A stretch of 64,000 nucleotides of DNA, from assembly GCA_035943635.1 (NCBI GenBank), contig DASZBX010000146.1, positions 1 through 64,000 of the forward strand. Reading direction: 5' to 3'. Source of the DNA: DASZBX01 sp035943635. GTDB lineage: Bacteria; Actinomycetota; Actinomycetes; Streptomycetales; Catenulisporaceae. The position numbers and the translations under genes are program-made. Shown here piece by piece: positions 58,882 to 64,000 of the stretch. Each line of letters opens with the position of its first letter. Position 1 is the first letter of the stretch. The notes below the pieces were generated by a model that worked only from the letters and a program-made list of their open reading frames with translations, searched no databases and was not told where the DNA came from.

Positions 58882-59595
58882 CTAGTTCGTGAAGGTGGGC
58901 ACGGCCAGGATGCCGACGTACAGGTTCGGGTAGCCGTCGCCGGGGCCGTTCTGCTGGTCGTCGCCCGCGGCGGCGATCTTCTGCAGCACGCTCAGGCCGG
59001 AGGTCACCTTGCCGAACGGCGTGTACAGCGGCGGCAAGGCAGTGTCCTTCCAGCAGATGAAGAACTGGCTGCCGTTGGTGTTCGGGCCCGCGTTCGCCAT
59101 CGCGACGGTGCCGGCCGGGTAGGACGCGCCGGTCAGGTTCTCGTCGGCGAACTGGTAGCCCGGGCCGCCCGAGCCGGTGCCGGTCGGGTCGCCGCACTGC
59201 AGCACGTAGATCCCCTGCAGGGTCAGCCGGTGGCAGTGGGTCTGGTTGTAGTACCCGTGCTCTGCCAGGAAGCGGAACGAGTTGGTGGTGCACGGCGCCG
59301 CGGCCGTCGACGCCTCGAAGGTGATGGCGCCCTGGGTGGTGACGATCGTCGCCGCGTAGGGTTTCGCGGCCAGGACCGGGGTCGACGGCGGCAGTCCCTG
59401 GTACTTGTCCGCGGGGATCACGTTCGTGTACGTACACGATCCGGGCGCCGCGCTCTTCGGCGCCGCGACGGCCGGGCGGACCGCGCCGGGGCCGGCCTGC
59501 ACGGTGGAGACCGCGGCGCTGGCGGAGACGATCCCGCTCAGTCCGACGGCGGCTGCGGCGGTGGCGAGGACGACCAGCATTCTGTTCTTTCGCAT
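58882..59595 (-). CDS. Secreted cyclophilin-type peptidyl-prolyl isomerase
   Basis: A 237-residue exported protein. The signal peptide MRKNRMLVVLATAAAAVGLSGIVSASAA is followed by an Ala/Pro spacer, then a cyclophilin domain (about residues 80-235): ATIVTTQGAITFEASTAAAPCTTNSFRFLAEHGYYNQTHCHRLTLQGIYVLQCGDPTGTGSGGPGYQFADENL, GTVAMANAGPNTNGSQFFICWKDTALPPLYTPFGKVTSGLSVLQKI. The catalytic Arg and Q-F-F region are present in HR...L and SQFFI. It catalyses proline isomerisation of exported proteins. AAGGAAGG precedes the ATG at 59595. Confidence 0.88.
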   Translation of the reverse strand: MRKNRMLVVLATAAAAVGLSGIVSASAAVSTVQAGPGAVRPAVAAPKSAAPGSCTYTNVIPADKYQGLPPSTPVLAAKPYAATIVTTQGAITFEASTAAAPCTTNSFRFLAEHGYYNQTHCHRLTLQGIYVLQCGDPTGTGSGGPGYQFADENLTGASYPAGTVAMANAGPNTNGSQFFICWKDTALPPLYTPFGKVTSGLSVLQKIAAAGDDQQNGPGDGYPNLYVGILAVPTFTN

Positions 59596-59953
59596 GCGGG
59601 CACTGCCTTCCTTCGGTTCAGGACGGTCGCCGCCGGGGCCGGGTCGGTGCCCGGCGGCGCCGTCGATGCACGACCTCTTAGGTCAATCACCACCCTGCCC
59701 CAACCGCATCAGACCTATGCCATCGTCCGCCGCCTCCCAGCTGCCAGCAGAGCACCGCGGCGCCCGGTTGCCGGACCGGCGGCAAAGTTGCCACGCAGTT
59801 GCCGGTGGGTCAACCATCGGCGACCGCGGGCGGGCGCAACGACATTCACCGCCCCCCAGGCCTCCCGGCCGCCCCGGACCGGGGTTACTCTGACGGAGGT
59901 ATGGGCGCGTGCGGCACACCGTCGGCCCGGAGCAGAGCTAGGAGTGAGTTGCC
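59596..59953. other. Intergenic region, divergent promoters
   Basis: No gene is supported. It separates the cyclophilin and TatA genes; no clear promoter hexamers stand out in the GC-rich sequence. Confidence 0.3.
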
Positions 59954-60304
59954 ATGTTGAACGGTCTCGAAGGATGGCACATCGTCCTCATCGTCTTGGT
60001 CGCGGCGCTGTTGTTCGGGTCGGGCAAGCTGCCCGGCGCGGCCCGCTCGATCGGACAGTCCCTGCGGATCTTCAAGTCGGAGATGAAGGCCGGGGCCCAG
60101 GACGACACCGCGCCGGGGACCGCGAACGCGGCCGGCCCGGCCTTCATGGTCGACGCCCCCGCGCCGGTCCCGGTCGCCCCGCAGGTCGTCCAGAACCCGG
60201 CCGGCTACACCCCGTCCCCGACCCCGGTGGCCGAGCCGCTGCCGGTCCCGGTGGCGCAGGTCGCCGGCCCCCTTCCGGCGGCCGGGCAGCACACCGTCCT
60301 CTGA
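59954..60304 (+). CDS. TatA/E-family twin-arginine translocase subunit
   Basis: A 116-residue protein with a short periplasmic N-terminus, one TM helix (GWHIVLIVLVAALLFGSGKLP; the conserved F-G and K-L-P are visible) and an amphipathic helix (AARSIGQSLRIFKSEMKAG). A Pro/Ala-rich disordered tail follows. TatA multimers form the pore for folded-protein export. No TatB or TatC lies in the window, so this may be an extra paralogue. TAGGAGTGAG precedes the ATG. Confidence 0.88.
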   Translation: MLNGLEGWHIVLIVLVAALLFGSGKLPGAARSIGQSLRIFKSEMKAGAQDDTAPGTANAAGPAFMVDAPAPVPVAPQVVQNPAGYTPSPTPVAEPLPVPVAQVAGPLPAAGQHTVL

Positions 60305-60350
60305 GCACCTTCGTTGACGTCCCGATCGCGGCGCTGGTAAGCCTTTCGCC

Positions 60351-60686
60351 ATGACTACGGGGAACAGCACACACGACGAAAGCGGGCAGGCGGGCGAACG
60401 GCTTGAGTTCGTCGTTCTGGTCGACCTGCCCGAGGGGCACGGCGCGGTGGTCGAGGACTACGAGGACAAGATGCTCGACCTGCTGCCGCGGCACGGCGGC
60501 TTGCTGGAGCGGCGGATGCGGACCGAGGACGGACGCATGGAGGTGCACCTGCTGTCGTTCGCCTCGCGCGAGGGCTACGCGGCGTTCCTGGCCGATCCCG
60601 AGCGCGCCGCGTTACGGGACGAGGTGAAGGACGTGGAGCTGACCAACCAGGTTTTCCAGGTCCGCGAGGTGCAACGGCACCGGTAA
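60351..60686 (+). CDS. Small dimeric alpha/beta-barrel-like protein
   Basis: A 111-residue protein: LEFVVLVDLPEGHGAVVEDYEDKMLDLLPRHGGLLERRMRTEDGRMEVHLLSFASREGYAAFLADPERAALRDEVKDVELTNQVFQV. The beta-alpha-beta-beta pattern with a GG-xxL...E...h-lxFxsxegyxaFl-DPeR signature fits ferredoxin-like ABM/DUF1330-type dimers. Such folds occur in monooxygenases and hydrolases or as binding proteins; function here is unknown. It follows tatA by 46 bases and may be co-transcribed. Confidence 0.65.
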   Translation: MTTGNSTHDESGQAGERLEFVVLVDLPEGHGAVVEDYEDKMLDLLPRHGGLLERRMRTEDGRMEVHLLSFASREGYAAFLADPERAALRDEVKDVELTNQVFQVREVQRHR

Positions 60687-60719
60687 ATCTGCAGAATCCA
60701 ACCGATCGGGATGAGCCAG

Positions 60720-60744
60720 GGCGTGGCCTTCATCCGGCCACGCC
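60720..60744. terminator. Terminator hairpin
   Basis: GGCGTGGCC-7-GGCCACGCC, a perfect 9-bp stem 33 bases after the stop of the gene at 60351. Confidence 0.75.
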
Positions 60745-60916
60745 ATCGCCCCCACCATCATGCACATCGATCGGTGGCCATCCGAAAGTGACCGGTTCTC
60801 CGGGGTCGAGCGTCTGTTCCCCCGGGCTGGTCACGGGCTGACATCGGCCGGGGCGACACTCCCTGAATCGTCGCGGCCGAAGCGTGCGGTACTACTCAAT
60901 TCTCTTTGCCGCGCGG

Positions 60917-61258
60917 TCACACGCCGCCGTTGCGGACGATCATCTCGACCGCGTCCTTGGCCTCCTTCAGGCCCACGCCGGTGACCTCGCGGTAGATCTT
61001 GATCGCCTCGATCTGCCGGCCGCGGCGCAGCGCCTCGGCGAACGAGGGCGGGAACACCCCCGGGGCCGGCTGCTGGCCGTAAACGGCCGACGGGTCGCCG
61101 TAACCGGGCTGCGGGGCCGCGCCGAAGGCGGGGACGGGGGCGCCGCCGAAGGGCGCGGGCGGTGCGTCGGCCGGGTCCGGGTTCAGGCCGAGGTGTTGGT
61201 AGAGCCGGCCGACCTGGTATTCGAGCCGGGCGAGGCGTTCTGCGTCGTGGGAATCCAT
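60917..61258 (-). CDS. Ribosomal L7/L12 C-terminal-domain-like small protein
   Basis: A 113-residue protein. The N-terminal helix (ERLARLEYQVGRLYQHLGLNP) is followed by a Pro/Gly/Ala/Tyr-rich linker. The C-terminal segment SFAEALRRGRQIEAIKIYREVTGVGLKEAKDAVEMIVRNGG matches the L7/L12 C-terminal pattern (I-v-ir-tGLgLkEAKdlVe). Such stand-alone L12-CTD proteins are common in actinomycetes with unknown roles, possibly binding translation factors. No strong ribosome-binding site is visible for the ATG at 61258. Confidence 0.75.
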   Translation of the reverse strand: MDSHDAERLARLEYQVGRLYQHLGLNPDPADAPPAPFGGAPVPAFGAAPQPGYGDPSAVYGQQPAPGVFPPSFAEALRRGRQIEAIKIYREVTGVGLKEAKDAVEMIVRNGGV

Positions 61259-61554
61259 GGCTCGATGGTAGGGCAGCGGGTCCGTCGACGCCGGGACTTT
61301 CCGCCGCGGGCATCGGGGGTCCGCGGCCGGGCCGCACCGGGCGCCGAGCAGCCGCGACAGCCCGCTGCAATCTCTGTGCAATCCGGGTGCGAACGCTCAG
61401 ACATCCTGCAAATGGCGTGTAATTCAGCAAATTTAATCGCCATGGGAACGCCTAGTGACAAAACTTCCCGGGTCGTGCATGCTCTGATGTGGCGCGGCGA
61501 CCCGTTTGCGCCCCCTCCACCATCTGTTCATCGAGAACCCAAAAGGAATCGAAG
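61259..61554. other. Upstream region of the peptide cluster; probable promoter
   Basis: The segment 61380-61470 is strikingly AT-rich for this genome (AAATTTAATCGCC, GTGACAAAACTTCC), as expected for a promoter of the downstream peptide genes. Two direct repeats TGCAATC at 61366-61372 and 61377-61383 are 11 bases apart, one helical turn, and could be an activator site. No gene is supported. Confidence 0.4.
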
Positions 61555-61659
61555 ATGAAGACGATCACCGTCCGCAAGGCGGGCGCAGTCCGGCTCACCA
61601 GCGCCGCACACCCGTTGTACGGAACCACCTGCGTCCGCAGGCCCACTCTTCCGGCGTAG
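61555..61659 (+). CDS. Putative RiPP precursor peptide 1
   Basis: A 34-residue peptide: MKT, then ITVRKAGAVRLTSAAHPLYG, then TTCVRRPTLPA. It has AAGGA 7-8 bases before the ATG. The segment ITxRKAGxVRLTSxAHPLY is shared with the peptides at 62062 and 62287, while the C-terminus varies but keeps one Cys and Arg-Pro. Tandem paralogous micro-genes next to a PqqD/M50 protease fusion are typical of precursor peptides for ribosomal natural products. Which part is leader and which is product is not known. It is followed by a special hairpin (61672-61716). Confidence 0.75.
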   Translation: MKTITVRKAGAVRLTSAAHPLYGTTCVRRPTLPA

Positions 61660-61671
61660 TCGAGCGCCGGG

Positions 61672-61716
61672 CGCATCCTGCTTCGAGACCGTGCAGTGGT
61701 CTCGAAGCAGGATGCG
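61672..61716 (+). terminator. 19-bp hairpin with GTGCAGT loop, copy 1
   Basis: The arm starting CGCATCCTGCTTCGAGACC (61672-61690), loop GTGCAGT (61691-61697), and perfect complement (61698-61716). It starts 12 bases after peptide 1. No T-run follows. Same stem length and identical loop as the hairpin at 62396, with a different stem sequence. It may be an attenuator or mRNA stabiliser setting the peptide-to-enzyme ratio. Confidence 0.8.
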
Positions 61717-62061
61717 GTCACTGGTCCCGTGCCGGGGCGGCGCTGCGCGGGAGCACGGCACGGTTCATGCACGGCATCAGGGCCGCCCGGAGTAGGTCCG
61801 GGTCGGGAATCCCGCATCCCGCAGTCCCTCCGGCCGGTTCCGACCGGGCCCGGGGGACAGCCTTCGCATGCGGTTCGTCCTCGCTCCAGCATACGCAGAC
61901 GAATCCATGATCTCCGTCTTTCCGGCGCAGTGACTCCTGCCCGGAGACGACCGCGCCCCGATGTCCGGAACGGAGCGTTCCCGCCTGCCCGGCTCCGTCC
62001 TGGCCGCCCGACCCGGGCCGGCCACCCGCGCATCCTTACGTCAAACCCCTGGGAGACACCG
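61717..62061. other. 345-base spacer between peptide genes 1 and 2
   Basis: No fourth peptide copy, degenerate or intact, was found; the RKAG and AHPLY motifs are absent in all frames on the plus strand. Mildly AT-richer patches (CATACGCAGACGAATCCATGATC; CATCCTTACGTCAAACCCC) could contain a second promoter for peptides 2 and 3. Confidence 0.35.
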
Positions 62062-62175
62062 ATGAAGACCGAGACCGGCATGAAGTCGATCACCGTCCGC
62101 AAGGCCGGCGCCGTCCGCCTCACCAGCGGCGCGCACCCGCTGTACACCGTGCTGTGCCGGCCCGTCCTGGTCTGA
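62062..62175 (+). CDS. Putative RiPP precursor peptide 2
   Basis: A 37-residue peptide: MKTETG, then MKSITVRKAGAVRLTSG, then AHPLYTVLCRPVLV. GGGAGA five bases before the ATG supports the longer start. The internal ATG at 62080 would give a 31-mer aligned exactly with the other two peptides, so a 6-residue duplication of the MKT/MKS start seems to have occurred. The tail keeps the single Cys followed directly by RPVLV. It lacks the hairpin that follows peptides 1 and 3. Confidence 0.75.
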   Translation: MKTETGMKSITVRKAGAVRLTSGAHPLYTVLCRPVLV

Positions 62176-62286
62176 CCGACCGGCGACGGCGTCGCTTTCC
62201 GCTTGCCCGGTAAGCACTATCCCCGTACCACCCCCACTCAGACCGCTGCCGCCGGCCCTCGGCGGGAGCAGGAAAGAAGAGCCCAG

Positions 62287-62388
62287 ATGAAGACCATCAC
62301 CATCCGCAAGGCCGGCACCGTCCGGCTGACCAGCGCCGCCCACCCGCTGTACGGCGGCAGCTGCACGCGTCCCGTCCTCGTCGCCTAG
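62287..62388 (+). CDS. Putative RiPP precursor peptide 3
   Basis: A 33-residue peptide: MKT, then ITIRKAGTVRLTSAAHPLY, then GGSCTRPVLVA. AGGAAAG lies about ten bases before the ATG. It differs from peptide 1 at two positions in the shared segment (V to I, A to T) and in the tail. It is the peptide gene closest to the protease gene (91 bases), separated by the second GTGCAGT-loop hairpin. Confidence 0.75.
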   Translation: MKTITIRKAGTVRLTSAAHPLYGGSCTRPVLVA

Positions 62389-62395
62389 CACCCAA

Positions 62396-62440
62396 CGCGT
62401 CCCGCGCCGAGGCCGTGCAGTGGCCTCGGCGCGGGACGCG
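62396..62440 (+). terminator. 19-bp hairpin with GTGCAGT loop, copy 2
   Basis: The arm starting CGCGTCCCGCGCCGAGGCC (62396-62414), loop GTGCAGT (62415-62421), complement (62422-62440), 7 bases after peptide 3. The stem shares little with copy 1 but is again perfect and the same length, so base-pairing and loop have been kept while sequence changed. Confidence 0.8.
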
Positions 62441-62479
62441 GCCGAGCAGCACCGATCCGACTAGGGCGAGGACCAGGAC

Positions 62480-63883
62480 ATGGGCGACACAGGCAGTACC
62501 GCCGCGGCCGTGGACACCGCGGCGCCGCCAGCCGAACTCCGCGGACCGGACGGATTCGACGGACCATACGGCCCGTCCGGCCCCGGCGAACCCCTCGGGC
62601 CCGACGACGGCCCCGGCGAATCAGACCCCGACCAGCCGCCGGCCGAACCGCTGCCCGGCGACACGGTCCTGTCGCTCTACCCGCTGACCTACCTGGACGA
62701 GGCCGACGAGGTCACCGTCGGCTGCGCGCAGACCGAGTCCTACGTGGTCCTGCCCGCCGACGGAGCCGCGCTGCTGCGCCGGCTCGGCGCGGGGGCCAGC
62801 CTGGCCGAGGCGGCCGCCTGGTACCTCGCGGAGTACCACGAAAGCGTGAACATCGACGAGTTCGTCGAAGCCCTGATCGAGCTCGAGTTCCTGCGCCCGC
62901 CGGACCGGGACGGCCGGCCGCCCGCGCCCGGATCCGCCCCGGCCGCCGCCCGGCCGGTGCGCTGGCAGCGCCTGGGCCGCGCGGTGTTCTCGCCGATCGG
63001 CGCCCTGGGCATGATCGCCCTGCTGGCCGCGTGGGCCGCGGCGATGGTCCGCTCGCCGGGCATGGTGCCGGAGAACCACGACGTCTTCTTCACCCGGTAC
63101 ATCTCCATCATCGAACTCGTCACCTTCCTCGGCCAGTTCCCGCTGCTGCTCATCCACGAGTCCTTCCACGCCCTGGCCGGGCGCCGACTCGGGCTGCGCT
63201 CGACCCTGTCGATCGGGCGGCGGCTGTACTACGTGGTGTTCCTTACCAACCTCGACGGCCTGGTCACCGTCCCGCGGCGCAAGCGCTACCTGCCGATGCT
63301 GGCCGGCATGCTCGCCGACCTGCTGGTGATCGCGGTGCTGGGCCTGATCGCGGACGCGACCCGGCTGCCCGGCGGCGCCCTGTCGCTGACCGGGGGCATC
63401 TGCCTGGCCCTGGGCTACACCACGGTCCTGCGGCTGAGCTGGCAGTTCTACTTCTACCTGGAGACCGACCTCTACTACGTCGCGGTCACCGTGCTCGGCT
63501 GCGTCGACCTGCAGAAGACCGCGCGCAACGTGCTGCGCAACCGCTGGAACACGCTGCGCCGCCGCCCGGGCGCGCTGCTGGACCCGGCCGACTGGCACCC
63601 GCGGGACCGCGAGATCGCCCGTTGGTACTCGTGGCTGGTCCTGGGCGGCTGGACCTTCTCGCTCGCGCTGCTGCCGATCATCATGATCCCGATCGCGTAC
63701 CGGATGCTGACCACCGTGGGCGACCGGCTGGTGCACCCGTCGGCGCAGACCGCAGCCGGATTGTCCGACAGCATCGTGTTCTTCGCCCTGAACCTGACCC
63801 AGATCGTCGTCATCTGGTGGCTGGTGCGCCGGGACCGCGCCCGGACCGCCGCCGCCACCCGCTACCAACACGTCCTGAACTGA
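62480..63883 (+). CDS. PqqD-like domain fused to M50-type membrane zinc metalloprotease
   Basis: A 467-residue protein. Residues 1-58 are a Gly/Pro/Asp-rich disordered head. Residues about 62-142 (VLSLYPLTYLDEADEVTVGCAQTESYVVLPADGAALLRRLGAGASLAEAAAWYL... ELEFL) resemble the PqqD winged-helix fold (RiPP recognition element). Six or so TM helices follow. HESFH at 226-230 is the HExxH zinc motif at the end of TM2, and LETDLYY at 327-333 probably gives the third ligand, as in YydH-like peptide zinc metalloproteases. It likely binds the short peptides by the PqqD domain and cleaves them in the membrane. GAGGA precedes the ATG; the next gene starts 12 bases after the stop. Confidence 0.82.
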   Translation: MGDTGSTAAAVDTAAPPAELRGPDGFDGPYGPSGPGEPLGPDDGPGESDPDQPPAEPLPGDTVLSLYPLTYLDEADEVTVGCAQTESYVVLPADGAALLRRLGAGASLAEAAAWYLAEYHESVNIDEFVEALIELEFLRPPDRDGRPPAPGSAPAAARPVRWQRLGRAVFSPIGALGMIALLAAWAAAMVRSPGMVPENHDVFFTRYISIIELVTFLGQFPLLLIHESFHALAGRRLGLRSTLSIGRRLYYVVFLTNLDGLVTVPRRKRYLPMLAGMLADLLVIAVLGLIADATRLPGGALSLTGGICLALGYTTVLRLSWQFYFYLETDLYYVAVTVLGCVDLQKTARNVLRNRWNTLRRRPGALLDPADWHPRDREIARWYSWLVLGGWTFSLALLPIIMIPIAYRMLTTVGDRLVHPSAQTAAGLSDSIVFFALNLTQIVVIWWLVRRDRARTAAATRYQHVLN

Positions 63884-63895
63884 CCGGAGGCACCG

Positions 63896-64000
63896 ATGCA
63901 GCAGCTGCAGCAGCCCACCCACCACGTGATCCGCACCGGCGCCCCGGGCGCCCGGATCGGGGCCGGCGACCTCGCGGCCCTGGCCGCCGCGCCCGCGCTG
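63896..64000 (+). CDS. Start of the next gene in the peptide operon (cut by window end)
   Basis: An ATG at 63896 with CGGAGG five bases upstream opens a frame to the window edge (35 codons): MQQLQQPTHHVIRTGAPGAR, then IGAGDLAALAAAPAL. It begins 12 bases after the protease stop and must be in the same operon. Too short to identify; a modifying enzyme, transporter or second processing protein are all possible. Confidence 0.6.
   Translation, partial: MQQLQQPTHHVIRTGAPGARIGAGDLAALAAAPAL

Noticed and set aside
61555..62388. Lanthipeptide, daptide or lasso-peptide precursor identity for the three peptides
   Set aside because: No lanthionine synthetase, aminotransferase, asparagine-synthetase-like cyclase or radical SAM gene is visible, and the peptides lack the Ser/Thr/Cys-rich cores expected for lanthipeptides. 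The class is left open because the operon is cut off at 64000.

Overview
The window is very GC-rich actinobacterial DNA. Coding frames have almost only G or C at third codon positions, start sites carry actinomycete-style purine-rich ribosome-binding sites, and the gene content is typical of filamentous actinomycetes: an AfsA/ArpA-type gamma-butyrolactone pair, a WhiJ-like HTH plus DUF397 pair, a MerR-PP2C fusion, HpnB, DUF5709 and mycobacterial-type adenosine kinase. A Catenulispora-like or Streptomyces-like chromosome is the best guess. No rRNA, tRNA, CRISPR array or intact transposase was seen.

Layout. 0-13 kb: small stress and hypothetical genes (DUF2000/AraC divergent pair, GNAT, DEDDh exonuclease, ArsB-like permease, MerR-PP2C fusion). 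13-18 kb: a patch marked by two copies of an ~86-100 bp palindrome and a small inverted-repeat element, holding small hypothetical genes, a CDF metal transporter with a short upstream ORF, and the wrecks of an MgtC gene and of a catalase-type C-terminal domain. 18-32 kb: a TPP-dependent enzyme that has lost its cofactor motif, a hemerythrin protein, HpnB glycosyltransferase, an FAD monooxygenase, an N-acyl hydrolase with an early TTA codon, an MMPL exporter and citrate synthase. 32-46 kb: CutA, a decayed epoxide hydrolase, an acyl-CoA-dehydrogenase-like enzyme with an extraordinary 20-residue repeat extension, the butyrolactone synthase/receptor pair with its operator, adenosine kinase, a decayed MFS gene behind a second copy of the same operator, and a WhiJ-like regulator module. 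46-61 kb: a secreted GH64 beta-1,3-glucanase behind twin LacI-type operators, aldolase/NagA/DeoR amino-sugar genes with a gutted ROK kinase, a cyclopropane synthase, pirin, cytosine deaminase, HD hydrolase, an apparently autoregulated HTH-Clp_N protein, cyclophilin and TatA.

61.5-64 kb (right edge) is the most interesting part: three tiny paralogous peptide genes of 34, 37 and 33 codons. They share the segment ITxRKAGxVRLTSxAHPLY and have a variable tail with one Cys and an Arg-Pro. They lie upstream of a PqqD-like/M50 membrane metalloprotease fusion and the start of a further tightly linked gene. Two 19-bp perfect hairpins with unrelated stems but the same 7-nt loop follow peptides 1 and 3. 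This looks like the start of an undescribed ribosomally made peptide (RiPP) cluster that continues beyond the window.

Gene decay is a second theme. At least seven genes show frameshifts, nonsense codons or internal deletions (TenA-like, MgtC, catalase-type domain, epoxide hydrolase, MFS, ROK kinase, an unknown at 45.3 kb). Single-base cases could also be sequencing errors.
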